Shown in pieces: positions 8,125-17,176 of a stretch of 64,000 nt of DNA (the first letter of the stretch is position 1; each line of letters begins with the position of its first letter). This DNA is from Filimonas lacunae (GTDB taxonomy: Bacteria; Bacteroidota; Bacteroidia; Chitinophagales; Chitinophagaceae), in the NCBI RefSeq assembly GCF_002355595.1, contig NZ_AP017422.1, positions 992,001-1,056,000 on the forward strand, in the 5' to 3' direction. The notes under the pieces are model-generated. The model saw nothing but the letters and a program-made list of their open reading frames with translations, did not search any database and was not told where the DNA came from. Made by a program: the position numbers and the translations under genes.

Positions 8125-9417
8125 ATGAAGAAAACACAACCTACCTGGTCACGGCGCAACTTTCTTTCCGTGATGACAGGGGCAGGCGCAGCACTGGCAT
8201 TAAGTCCGCTGGCATCATGGACTTTAGAAGAAGCAGATCCTAAAGTGGCGGCGATAGTGGCCAAAACAATGGGTATTGATACACATAATCATGTGGATGT
8301 GCCCCTTACCACGGCAGAATTACCAGGCCCTGCAGTGGATCTGGCAGGTGAAATGAAGAAATCGGGCCTATCGGCTATTTGTATGACATTTGCGGTGGAC
8401 TATCAAAAACTGGTGAACCCCGGTGATGGTTACGAGCGTTTTTTAAATGGCCTTACCGCTATGGATAAGGTACTGGAAAGCAACAGGATGAAGCGTGCAT
8501 TGAATATGGCTGATCTGCGCAATGCGCATCAAAAACATCAGCCTGTCGTTATTCAATCAGTAGAAGGCGGGCATTTTCTGGAAGGACATATTGAACGCCT
8601 GGAAGTAGCTTATCAACGTGGGTTAAGACATTTAACGTTGCTGCATGATAATGACGCATCTGTGCCATTGGGCGATGTGTACACCAATAAACCACAATGG
8701 GGTGGACTTACTGCTTTTGGTGCAGAGGTGATAAAGGAATGTAACCGCATGGGGATATTGGTGGATATGGCGCATGCTAATTTGGAAACTGTTGCGGCGG
8801 CAGTGAAAATTGCGCAATACCCGGTACTGGTATCGCACACCGGTTTGGATACCCAATTGGGAAAAAATGAGATGATGGCTAAGATGATGAAGCCAAGGCT
8901 CATTAGTAAAGAACAAGCTAAAATTATAGCCGATGCAGGTGGGGTAATAGGTGTGTGGACACACCTGGCAGATACACCACTGGAGTTTGCACAAAATGTT
9001 CGCGCATTGGTTGATGTAATAGGAGTAGATCATGTGAGCATTGGTACGGATACTAAAATGACTCCATCTTACAGGCCTGCCGGCGGTTTTGGGCAAAAGC
9101 CTGGTGGTGCAGGGCCACAGCAAAACGGAGGAGCACAGCCTGGTGGCATTCCACCCGGTGGCGATTCTGCTAAACGGCATGATGGTCCTCCACGGGACAA
9201 TGGGCATGGTGGTCCGGGTGCAGGTGGGCCTGGAGGTGGCAATCGTCGCAGAGCAGGAGAGCGCACCAACGAAGCATGGGAAGGGCAGCAGGTAGGATTT
9301 TATTATGCGGTGGTAGATGCGATGTTGAAAGTAGGCTTTAACGAAGCGGAGATAGGTAAAATAGGTGGCGGTAATTTTTGCCGTTTATTTGAAGCAGCTA
9401 CCAAAGGGCATCAGTAA
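8125..9417 (+). CDS. Membrane dipeptidase (peptidase family M19), Tat-exported
   Basis: A 430-residue protein with an N-terminal twin-arginine signal (SRRNFLSVMTGAGAALALSPLA). The M19 amidohydrolase barrel has MGIDTHNHVDVP (His-x-His/Asp metal ligands), QSVEGGHFLEG (bridging Glu), VSHTGL (His) and SIGTDTKM (Asp). The family cleaves dipeptides, often with a D-residue at the second position, using two zinc ions in the periplasm. A Gly/Pro/Gln/Asn-rich stretch of about 60 residues near residues 318-378 is inserted between the late catalytic Asp and the C-terminal helices. A perfect hairpin terminator follows. Confidence 0.93.
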   Translation: MKKTQPTWSRRNFLSVMTGAGAALALSPLASWTLEEADPKVAAIVAKTMGIDTHNHVDVPLTTAELPGPAVDLAGEMKKSGLSAICMTFAVDYQKLVNPGDGYERFLNGLTAMDKVLESNRMKRALNMADLRNAHQKHQPVVIQSVEGGHFLEGHIERLEVAYQRGLRHLTLLHDNDASVPLGDVYTNKPQWGGLTAFGAEVIKECNRMGILVDMAHANLETVAAAVKIAQYPVLVSHTGLDTQLGKNEMMAKMMKPRLISKEQAKIIADAGGVIGVWTHLADTPLEFAQNVRALVDVIGVDHVSIGTDTKMTPSYRPAGGFGQKPGGAGPQQNGGAQPGGIPPGGDSAKRHDGPPRDNGHGGPGAGGPGGGNRRRAGERTNEAWEGQQVGFYYAVVDAMLKVGFNEAEIGKIGGGNFCRLFEAATKGHQ

Positions 9418-9440
9418 TAGTTATTGTTATACATTTTATT

Positions 9441-9486
9441 AAGGCAAGTGGGCGCTTCATTGGAGAACGAAGCGCCCACTTGCCTT
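9441..9486. terminator. Bidirectional stem-loop terminator
   Basis: A perfect 18-bp inverted repeat: AAGGCAAGTGGGCGCTTC at 9441-9458 pairs with 9469-9486 across a 10-nt loop. It sits between the convergent dipeptidase and AraC genes, where it can terminate both. Confidence 0.85.
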
Positions 9487-9548
9487 ATCACGCTCTTTTA
9501 TTTGCCACTGGCTGTGACATTCGTTGCTCAATATTAGTATCCATACCG

Positions 9549-10451
9549 CTAATTTTTATTCCTGTAATCCCTGGGCGAAAGGCCGGTGCCGGATTTAAAG
9601 AGTTTGGTGAAGTGGGAGGGGTGCAGGAAACCCAGTTCATATGCAATTTCACTTACTGGCTTGCTGGTGCTTAATAATAACGACTTTGCTTTTTCTGTTA
9701 GTTGCAGGTGAATATGCTCTTGGGTAGTTTTTCCGGTATATTTTTTCAGCAGGTCCGACAGGTAGTTGGGTGAGATGTTTAACTGGTTGGCAATATGTTT
9801 TACTTCGGGTTGCCCGGTTTCTACCAGCGTATCCTGTGCAAAGTAGTCCCGTAACAGCTTTTCAAAACGTTGTACCAGGTCGTTGTTTACATTGCGGCGG
9901 GTAAGGAATTGCCTGTCATAAAAACGATCGCAATAGCTCAGTAACAACTCTATGTTTTTGACAATAAGGCCGTGGGTATGTTTGTCGATGTTTTGGGAGT
10001 ATTCTTTTTTAATCTTCTCTATACAATCCTGCAATACCTGTTTTTCTTCGTCCGATATATGCAAAGCTTCGTTTACATCGTAGAGAAAGAACGAATACTG
10101 GTGTATTACTCTACCCAGATCGGTGCCATTGATCAGGTCGGGATGAAAGAACAGGCCCCAGCCTTTTTCTACCTGTACTTCTGGCCCGGGACGTAATACC
10201 TGCCCGGGGGCGGCAAACATCAACGACCCTTCTGCAAAATCGTAAGGCTGGCGTCCGTAGCTGAACCATCCTTTAAACTGTTTGCAGGAAATGATATACA
10301 GGTCCATCTGCAAAGTAACATCATGCCCAAAGGGGAGGGGATAGAGGGCAGACAGGTCTATCAAAGATATGAGCGGATGCTGTGGTTTGCCACAGGCATA
10401 CACTTCATGTAATTTGTTGATGTTGTTTATTTTGATAATACTGTCTGCCAT
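9549..10451 (-). CDS. AraC-family transcriptional regulator
   Basis: A 300-residue protein with an N-terminal cupin-like region (GSLMFAAPGQVLRPGPEV) and a C-terminal double HTH (VKHIANQLNISPNYLSDLLKKYTGKTTQEHIHLQLTEKAKSLL, then VSEIAYELGFLHPSHFTKLFKSGTGLSPRDYR). This AraC subfamily, common in Bacteroidota, usually sits beside an SDR oxidoreductase. Here the SDR gene lies 38 bp upstream on the same strand, so the two are probably co-transcribed and the regulator may control the pair. Effector unknown. Confidence 0.92.
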   Translation of the reverse strand: MADSIIKINNINKLHEVYACGKPQHPLISLIDLSALYPLPFGHDVTLQMDLYIISCKQFKGWFSYGRQPYDFAEGSLMFAAPGQVLRPGPEVQVEKGWGLFFHPDLINGTDLGRVIHQYSFFLYDVNEALHISDEEKQVLQDCIEKIKKEYSQNIDKHTHGLIVKNIELLLSYCDRFYDRQFLTRRNVNNDLVQRFEKLLRDYFAQDTLVETGQPEVKHIANQLNISPNYLSDLLKKYTGKTTQEHIHLQLTEKAKSLLLSTSKPVSEIAYELGFLHPSHFTKLFKSGTGLSPRDYRNKN

Positions 10452-10489
10452 CTTTTAAAGATACTATGTGTACAAAGGTATTAAACCGT

Positions 10490-11311
10490 TTACAGGTTAT
10501 GGCCAAAAAACAACTGGTCAAAATGTTTGCGAAAATCTTCTGATCCCATGGTCAGTCGGGTTTCATACAGCTGTTTGCCATCTTCGCCGGAAACATACCT
10601 GATTTGGTCTTTACCATCCGTGGCTGCTTCATATATGGTTGCGGCAATTACTTCGGGTGGTGTCAGGTTTTCCGGCTGCATGAGTTGTTGCATGATCTTA
10701 TTGGCTTTATCTGTGATGGCGTCGTACGCTGTTACAGGTATTGCGCCAAAAGCCATAGAGCGGCCCACATAGTCTGTTCTTACCCCGCCTGGTAAAATGG
10801 TTTTAATACCAATATTCAGCTTTGATAATTCAAAATACATGCTTTCGCTAAAGCCTTCCAATGCCCATTTAGAAGCGTGGTACATAGCGCTGAAAGGGAA
10901 GGCCGAAATACCGCCCACAGAGGAGGTGGCAATAAACAAGCCTTCGCCCTGCTGCCTGAAATAAGGAATAAAGGCTTTGGTAATTCTGATAACGCTTAAC
11001 AGGTTGGTGTTGAGTAAACCGGTGATCTGTTCATCAGAATAAGTTTCCAGCGGGCCGGACAGGCCATGGCCGGCGTTGTTAAATACTACGTCAATTTTAG
11101 CCAGTGCAGTGGCACGGGCCACGCAGCTGGCTATTTGGTCGGGGCTGGTTACATCCAGTGGCAGCAGGGTGATATGGGGTAACAGGGATAATTCCTGCTC
11201 CTTTTCCGGCGACCGCATGGTGGCAATCACCTGCCAGCCTTGTTGATGAAAATACAGTGCGGTTGCTTTGCCTATTCCGGAGGATGCGCCGGTGATGAAT
11301 ATTGTTTTCAT
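10490..11311 (-). CDS. SDR-family oxidoreductase
   Basis: 273 residues from the ATG at 11311, chosen because MKTIFITGASSGIG immediately begins the Rossmann motif; an ATG at 11344 would add 11 unconserved residues. VVFNNAGHG (NNAG), the serine of SSVGG and YHASK (catalytic Tyr/Lys) are all present, so the enzyme should be active as an NAD(P)H-dependent reductase or dehydrogenase. It is probably transcribed together with the downstream AraC gene. The substrate cannot be inferred. Confidence 0.92.
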   Translation of the reverse strand: MKTIFITGASSGIGKATALYFHQQGWQVIATMRSPEKEQELSLLPHITLLPLDVTSPDQIASCVARATALAKIDVVFNNAGHGLSGPLETYSDEQITGLLNTNLLSVIRITKAFIPYFRQQGEGLFIATSSVGGISAFPFSAMYHASKWALEGFSESMYFELSKLNIGIKTILPGGVRTDYVGRSMAFGAIPVTAYDAITDKANKIMQQLMQPENLTPPEVIAATIYEAATDGKDQIRYVSGEDGKQLYETRLTMGSEDFRKHFDQLFFGHNL

Positions 11312-11398
11312 TTGATGCTTGTTTTGATACCTCAAAATTGGCATGCACCGGCGGGCAGAAATTATATCTATCTACGGAATACTTATACGTTTTCCGGA

Positions 11399-12640
11399 TT
11401 ACTGAATACTTATTCTATAAGTTTGTTTTTTATGGCCTGTTACCACTGTATAGGAGACCGGACCTTTAGTAAAATCCTGCGGGCCTGCAGGTGTAATGGT
11501 TACGCCTGCATATGCTGTAAACTGTGGGTTAAAAGCGCTGAGGTTTGTGCCGGGTGTTACCCGGTAGGTAAGTTGTTGGGCCACAGTATCTAAAACGGTA
11601 CTGAATTTTTGTATCGCCGGGTGTTGGGCCGAGGTGATCACCTCAGCGGGTAACAACCAGTGCGCTGCCAAACGTCGGGCTTCTGCTGTTGTAACAGGCA
11701 TTACGGTACCATGGCGTGGATGGAAGTTCATAAACACCTTATGGTCCATAATGGTAAACGTTTCAAAATCGGTGGTTCTGGTAAACTGGTAGCGACCGCT
11801 GGTATACATATCGTACATGAGAATGTAGCCGCTGCCATCGTTCAATATAAAGGTGCCGGCACCTTCTACCGGGTTTTTGGTTTGCTGCACATAATGCGGG
11901 TTTTGCAAAGTATAACCATAGGTAAGATGATGGGATACGGCAATTTTAATACCGGGAGAACTGCCTTCTGTTTTAAAGAACAGGTAGTATTTGTCGCCTT
12001 TGTGTACAATGTCGCCATCAATACAGGCGATGTTGTCCGGCGGATAAAACAATTGCTTAGGTTCACCTTCCAGGTCAGTAAAATCTTTATTCGCATAGGC
12101 ATAGCATATCTTATCCGGCTCGTTGCCATATTGCAGCGAAAAGTAAACCAGGTACTTTTTAGCAGAGTCGTCGTAAATGGTTTGAGGAGCCCATACCCGC
12201 TTCAATTGCTCCTGCCCATGATATTTGCGCTGGATATTTACTCTGGAGGAGGTCCAGTGAATAAGGTCGGTAGATTTTAATAATACCAACCCTCTGTTGC
12301 TGCTCCAGCCATTAGCGCTCACCATATCCGTTGCTACCATATAAAAGGCTTTTCCATCTGCACTGCGTATAACGTGCGGATCGCGCACGCCACCTGTTTC
12401 GCTGATAGCGGCAGACGACAGCACAGGTTGCCCATTGTTTAAAGCCTGGTAATGATAGCCGTCTTTGCTTAGGGCAAAACAAATCTGTTCCTCGCTTTTA
12501 TCATTGCCGGTAAAATACGCAAACAGGTAGGCGGAGTATGGCGGTTGCTTTACCGGCGGCGCGGCGTATGCACCTGACAGGTGCCATACGACCATCGCCA
12601 ACAGTAGTAAGGGTTGTATAAAAGTGTTTGATTTATTCAT
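11399..12640 (-). CDS. Glycoside hydrolase family 43-like enzyme, secreted
   Basis: A 413-residue protein with a Sec signal peptide (FIQPLLLLAMVVWHLSGAYA). The five-bladed propeller carries the GH43 acidic residues: GGVRDPHVI (Asp base), CIDGDIVHKG (Asp) and NPVEGAGTFI (Glu acid). GH43 members release arabinose or xylose from plant polysaccharides in the periplasm or at the cell surface. The last ~90 residues (TYRVTPGTNLSAF ... GKKQTYRISIQ) look like a small beta domain. The gene ends a susC/susD-led operon, so it is the enzyme of that utilisation locus. The exact linkage cleaved is unknown. Confidence 0.88.
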   Translation of the reverse strand: MNKSNTFIQPLLLLAMVVWHLSGAYAAPPVKQPPYSAYLFAYFTGNDKSEEQICFALSKDGYHYQALNNGQPVLSSAAISETGGVRDPHVIRSADGKAFYMVATDMVSANGWSSNRGLVLLKSTDLIHWTSSRVNIQRKYHGQEQLKRVWAPQTIYDDSAKKYLVYFSLQYGNEPDKICYAYANKDFTDLEGEPKQLFYPPDNIACIDGDIVHKGDKYYLFFKTEGSSPGIKIAVSHHLTYGYTLQNPHYVQQTKNPVEGAGTFILNDGSGYILMYDMYTSGRYQFTRTTDFETFTIMDHKVFMNFHPRHGTVMPVTTAEARRLAAHWLLPAEVITSAQHPAIQKFSTVLDTVAQQLTYRVTPGTNLSAFNPQFTAYAGVTITPAGPQDFTKGPVSYTVVTGHKKQTYRISIQ

Positions 12641-12658
12641 ACTACAGTATACTGCGTT

Positions 12659-13891
12659 TTAATTACTATACAATTGGATTTTCTTTACCTGGAAATAACT
12701 GCCCGGATTACCACTGCCTACTATGTTGCCGAGGAAGCCGAGAGATACATACTGGGGCGCGGAGATGGTAAAAGAAAAACTACGTGTATCTGATTGGCTG
12801 GGCGATGTAGCACCAATGGTGGCTCCGTTATACAAGGCCACAGAACCAAGCGCTGTGGTTAAATTGGCCAATACAGGAATGCCATTGCTGCCGGCAGCCG
12901 CAACGCAGTACACAGATGAGTTGGCCTGAATTTCGGAGTATTCTGTAAAGGAAACGGTGTATGTGCCTGCAGGTAAAGGGGCAGACGTTACCTGGTATAC
13001 AATACCATCAATAACAGGGGAATTGTTCCAGGTTTCCCAGTTAATGACACCGCCTTCATCAGCGGAATAGCCTCCATAACCACTTTTGTTTTTAGCTGCC
13101 GCATTGGTATTCCAGGGTGTACCCAGGGTGCCCCATCTGTTGCCATCGTAAGTGCCCCGCTGAAAGCCGGGGCCGGTGTTTGACAGGTACAGGCTGGTTA
13201 CATCCGATTTTACCGGAATGGTTTGGGCAGCGGCGTAAAAAGTATCTATGCACGTAGAGGTGGGTAAATAGAGCGTTCGTTCTGTTAACAAGGTGCCCAG
13301 TTTTAAATTGGGGATAGTTGTGGTGCCTGTAGTGCGGATGGGCACATATACCGAATCGGCTTTGTTGCCGGTAGTGGTATATATCAGCCAGGCGCCTTTA
13401 GCACCGGAAGTGGAGTCGAAACTATCCCACACTACTTCTGTAGTGCCGTTAGGCAATAGCTCGGCGCGTGTAATGGGGCGGTTGGTAAGCCCGCTTTCAT
13501 ATTTAGATCCATAGGATGTGCCGGAAACCGTCTCGGTCATGGATCTGTTTCCTTCTGCATCGTAGTTGACAATGTTAAAGCTTACAACGCCTTCTGTTAT
13601 GTTGATGATCTGCTTAAAAGTGTCTGCCCCTGATCCTTTACTAATGGGAAAAACAACAGAGTCGTTGCCAAAATTCCAGGTGATCTTTGTTTTGGTAATG
13701 CGTGGGTCGGCAGGCAACAGCGCCGTCATTTTAATGCGCAGGCGACCTGAAAAAGTTTCTACAAGGTCCATTTTGCCCACATAGCGGGTTTCTCCATTTT
13801 CCGTGTATTGCTTGTATTCATCCCACTTGCTGCAGGATGCTACGGCTACTGTCAGCAGCAATAGAAAAAATATAATAATATTCCTGTTCAT
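12659..13891 (-). CDS. Surface lipoprotein of a Sus-type locus (DUF4998-like)
   Basis: A 410-residue protein with a lipoprotein signal (IIIFFLLLLTVAVASC, Cys about 20). The N-terminal part, beginning WDEYKQYTENGETRYVGKMD, matches the opening of the DUF4998 lipoproteins found beside SusD genes. The C-terminal ~170 residues form a beta-rich, carbohydrate-binding-like domain (INWETWNNSPVIDGIVYQVT ... SYFQVKKIQLYS). It probably sits on the outer membrane and binds glycan for the SusC importer. It lies between another lipoprotein and the GH43 gene on the same strand. Family assignment is from motif memory; the ligand is unknown. Confidence 0.75.
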   Translation of the reverse strand: MNRNIIIFFLLLLTVAVASCSKWDEYKQYTENGETRYVGKMDLVETFSGRLRIKMTALLPADPRITKTKITWNFGNDSVVFPISKGSGADTFKQIINITEGVVSFNIVNYDAEGNRSMTETVSGTSYGSKYESGLTNRPITRAELLPNGTTEVVWDSFDSTSGAKGAWLIYTTTGNKADSVYVPIRTTGTTTIPNLKLGTLLTERTLYLPTSTCIDTFYAAAQTIPVKSDVTSLYLSNTGPGFQRGTYDGNRWGTLGTPWNTNAAAKNKSGYGGYSADEGGVINWETWNNSPVIDGIVYQVTSAPLPAGTYTVSFTEYSEIQANSSVYCVAAAGSNGIPVLANLTTALGSVALYNGATIGATSPSQSDTRSFSFTISAPQYVSLGFLGNIVGSGNPGSYFQVKKIQLYSN

Positions 13892-13941
13892 TTTTTACTT
13901 TTTTGATGTCAGCGTTTACTGTGCAGCTGTGGCGGTTCGTT

Positions 13942-15150
13942 TTAACGCGGATCGCCATACACTGCCAGCTCATTAATGCTTTGGTTGGTACCACCCGCAA
14001 AGTTTTCCAGGCAGCGAATGCGGATATACTTCACCTTGGGGGCGGTAACATCCACTTCCCAGTTAAAACCGGCCGAAGCTGTGGCCTGGTCGTTGCTGTC
14101 GTCTGTGCCATAAGCAAGCCCCGAAGGTTTGGTAACCGTGTAAGTGCCTAATAGTACCCAGCTGTTATCCAGCGCACCACTTAATGAGGGTGAAGCCGAG
14201 CCGTATATCTCAAAGCGCTTCATCGTACTGAGGTAATAGTAGCGAACACCTTCGGGGAAAGGCCTGATATATACACGGCTTATTTTAGCCAAAGCACCTG
14301 TGTTGAAAGTGATCATATGGGGGCCGCTGCCGCCGGCTGTTTGATCGGTAAAGCTGGTGTAGGGCCAGCCCAGCTTACCATCCCAGGCATATTGCAACGC
14401 AGCGCCATTGGTTACCTGTGGCGCATCGCCCGGCAATATAAAAGTGCTGAAATTGGCCTTGGGCAGTTCTGTTTCATACAGGGGTTTTATATTCAGGTAC
14501 ATAGTGTCGGTTCGGTTGCCCCAGCGGTCTTTTACAAAAAAGCCATACCTGTAATCAATGGTGTCCATTCCACGCACTTTACTTAATATACTGTCGGTGT
14601 TAGTGTATACGCTTTGGTTAATATCGGCTTCGTATTCATTGAGTACATTTTTTTTGGTTACGATAATGGATAGGTTGCCGCGTTCCGGATTAACAGCAGT
14701 GAGGTTATAGCCACCAAAAGCGTTCACCAGTTGTATACTTTTATATACCTGCCAGATAGGCGCTATAAGCGGTTTTACCTTCACAGGAACGGGTTGAGAA
14801 ACCACACCGGAATGACTTACCGAATAGAGTTTTACTTCGTGTTCCAGGGTGTCGGCAAAACCTTCTACCATGATAACGTTGTTAAAAGCCGAAGACTGTG
14901 CCTCGTATTGTTGCCCGTTGGTGATGGTGTACACTGCTTTTACATACAGCAGGTGCTTGTCGTCGGGCAGGGAATATTCCAACAGGGCATAACCGTTACC
15001 GTTGGTAACCTTCACTTTGCTTATCTGTGCAGGCACGGTAGGGTCGTCTGTTATGGGTTTGTGCGTTTCCAGGGCTTTGTTGCAGCCTGCTGTTAACAGC
15101 AGGGCGGCGGCAAGCATTGTATAGGAAAATATATGTTTAATGAATTGCAT
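13942..15150 (-). CDS. Surface glycan-binding lipoprotein (DUF4959/DUF5126/DUF5000-type)
   Basis: A 402-residue protein with a lipoprotein signal (MLAAALLLTAGC, Cys about 23). It has an N-terminal fibronectin-like repeat (AQISKVKVTNGNGYALLEYSLPDD), a middle beta domain and a C-terminal discoidin-like domain (RFEIYGSAS ... VKYIRIRCLENFAGGTNQSINELAVYG) typical of F5/8-type carbohydrate binding. Such proteins follow SusD in Bacteroidota loci and bind polysaccharide at the cell surface. It lies 29 bp downstream of susD and 50 bp upstream of the next lipoprotein gene. Confidence 0.8.
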   Translation of the reverse strand: MQFIKHIFSYTMLAAALLLTAGCNKALETHKPITDDPTVPAQISKVKVTNGNGYALLEYSLPDDKHLLYVKAVYTITNGQQYEAQSSAFNNVIMVEGFADTLEHEVKLYSVSHSGVVSQPVPVKVKPLIAPIWQVYKSIQLVNAFGGYNLTAVNPERGNLSIIVTKKNVLNEYEADINQSVYTNTDSILSKVRGMDTIDYRYGFFVKDRWGNRTDTMYLNIKPLYETELPKANFSTFILPGDAPQVTNGAALQYAWDGKLGWPYTSFTDQTAGGSGPHMITFNTGALAKISRVYIRPFPEGVRYYYLSTMKRFEIYGSASPSLSGALDNSWVLLGTYTVTKPSGLAYGTDDSNDQATASAGFNWEVDVTAPKVKYIRIRCLENFAGGTNQSINELAVYGDPR

Positions 15151-15179
15151 TGTTCTGCTTTTATAAGAGTGAATAATGA

Positions 15180-17141
15180 TTACCAGCCCGGGTTTTCTAC
15201 CAGGTTAGGGTTGCGCCGGGTATCGTAGTTGCCAATAGGCCAGAAATAATCCCGGGGCGCTATAAAACGCTGGCTGAATATGTAGCGTTCTTTATAAAAA
15301 GTGGCATCTGTTTTACCCTGAATGCTCCAGCCGGTAATGTCTTTGCTTAGTTCGTCCGCGGCTTCTTTCCAGCGGCACAGATCCCAACGGCGCTGGCCTT
15401 CAAACATCATTTCAATGGTGCGCTCGCGGTGAATAATAGCCCTTAAACCTGCCTGGGTGGTATACTTGGTGGGGTTGTTAGAATATGTGCTCCACGATGC
15501 TGCCACACCTTTTAATCCGGCGCGGGTTCTTATTTTATCCAGGTAGGTGATAGCAGTGGCCGAGCCGCCATTCACTTCATTTTCTGCTTCTGCATACAGC
15601 AGATACAAATCGGCTAATCGTACTTCGGGCCAGGGATACTGACGCCATACAGGGCTGGATTGCCCATTGGTGGTAGATTCCCAGCTTACCAGTTTTTTAA
15701 TAAAGTAGCCGGTTTCGTTCCAGTTCTGATAGTGGCCAAAGCCTGCTTTTTCCGAGTTCTTGGTTTTAAGGTAAAAGGTGCCTACATCGCTGCCCGTGCT
15801 GTTGCCGTCACGCATATACCAGATACCACCATCAAAGCCCAAATCGGCATAAAAGCGGGGCTCCCGGTCAAAATTAATACGGGCAGTAACAAAGCCGGGT
15901 TCTATATTGTACTTATCAGCGCTGGTGGCGGTACGCAGCTGGTCATAGCTGTTAAAGCTGAGGGTTTTGTCTTCTTCTATAGGCACTCCGTTAGCGGTAT
16001 AAAAAAGCTTTGCAATTTTAATAGGGGCAGCCCACACTCCCTGTAGTTGAAAGCGACTGGCATTAGAGCCACGCTCCGTTGGCGGCATACATAAGGCTTC
16101 ATTGACAAAATACGATTGTGAATTACCCCACACACATTCCTGTCCCCAGCGCTGGGTAACGGCATTGCGAATGTTCAGTTGTGTTTTAGTGGCATCGCTT
16201 AAACCATACACATCGTTGGTGTAGGTGTATAATGAAAAGTTATTGGCTTCGGCCGATTCTATGGCGGCTTTCACAGCATCTCTTGCTTTTACCCATTTAC
16301 TGGCATCGAATGTAGGGTTAAACAGGGCTTTCCCTTCTTTGTCTTTAAAGCCGGCATAATCGGCGTTGCCATTGAACAGCGGGCTGGCAGCCATGATCAG
16401 TAATCTTGCTTTTACCGACAGGGCAATGGTTTTGGTAATGCGGCCCAGTTCGGTGTTCTGGTTTACAATACGTTCGGGCAACCGGGCAGTGGCGCTATCC
16501 AGCCAGGCCGAAATGCTGCTAACGCATTCGTCTACCGGGGCTCTTTTCACGTAAGAGGTAGTAAGATCGGCATCTACCGGCACGTTATCATTGATCAATG
16601 GAACAGGGCCATACATGCGCATCATATAAAAATGATAAAAGGCTTTCAGAAACAATCCTTCGCCTATCCAGCGCGAACGTTCGGCAGCAGATATGTCGGG
16701 TACTTTCGCCGGGTTTTGCATGTTCTCTAAAAAGATATTGCAGTTACGTACCGCTGTCCATATCCTTAAATAGTTATAGCGTCCGTCGCCCCCTTTTAAA
16801 TCGCCCCGCCATTCGTTGAAGAGCGGATTGGCTACATTCTGTATTCCTTCGGCTATCATAAAAGCAGGATGCCAGTTGGTTTGATCGTTTTGTGCATACC
16901 ATATTTCATCTGCACTGGTAAGGCTCGCGTTAAACCAGCCATCGCCGTTTTTGGGCAAATAAGAATAACAGGTAAATAAATATTTCTCAGCTTCTACCCG
17001 AAGCTTAAAAGCGTTGTCTATGGTGGATATATCATCCGGCACCACATCCAGGTATTTTTTACACGAGCTGCCTAAAAGGCTGCTGATAACCACAGCAATG
17101 CCTATAACAACTGTACCTGGTTTCCATTGATTCTTTTTCAT
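15180..17141 (-). CDS. SusD/RagB-family nutrient-binding outer-membrane lipoprotein
   Basis: 653 residues from the ATG at 17141. That start is chosen because MKKNQWKPGTVVIGIAVVISSLLGSSC is a proper lipoprotein signal; the longer frame overlaps susC and lacks one. The protein has the TPR-like SusD fold, with typical KKYLDVVPDD at the mature N-terminus and a C-terminal ending in IAPRDYFWPI ... NPNLVENPGW. SusD caps the SusC pore and delivers glycan into it. It lies 35 bp downstream of the susC gene in the same operon. Confidence 0.95.
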   Translation of the reverse strand: MKKNQWKPGTVVIGIAVVISSLLGSSCKKYLDVVPDDISTIDNAFKLRVEAEKYLFTCYSYLPKNGDGWFNASLTSADEIWYAQNDQTNWHPAFMIAEGIQNVANPLFNEWRGDLKGGDGRYNYLRIWTAVRNCNIFLENMQNPAKVPDISAAERSRWIGEGLFLKAFYHFYMMRMYGPVPLINDNVPVDADLTTSYVKRAPVDECVSSISAWLDSATARLPERIVNQNTELGRITKTIALSVKARLLIMAASPLFNGNADYAGFKDKEGKALFNPTFDASKWVKARDAVKAAIESAEANNFSLYTYTNDVYGLSDATKTQLNIRNAVTQRWGQECVWGNSQSYFVNEALCMPPTERGSNASRFQLQGVWAAPIKIAKLFYTANGVPIEEDKTLSFNSYDQLRTATSADKYNIEPGFVTARINFDREPRFYADLGFDGGIWYMRDGNSTGSDVGTFYLKTKNSEKAGFGHYQNWNETGYFIKKLVSWESTTNGQSSPVWRQYPWPEVRLADLYLLYAEAENEVNGGSATAITYLDKIRTRAGLKGVAASWSTYSNNPTKYTTQAGLRAIIHRERTIEMMFEGQRRWDLCRWKEAADELSKDITGWSIQGKTDATFYKERYIFSQRFIAPRDYFWPIGNYDTRRNPNLVENPGW

Positions 17142-17176
17142 ATAAAAAGCTTTCGCAAAAAGTTGATGTAAATAGT

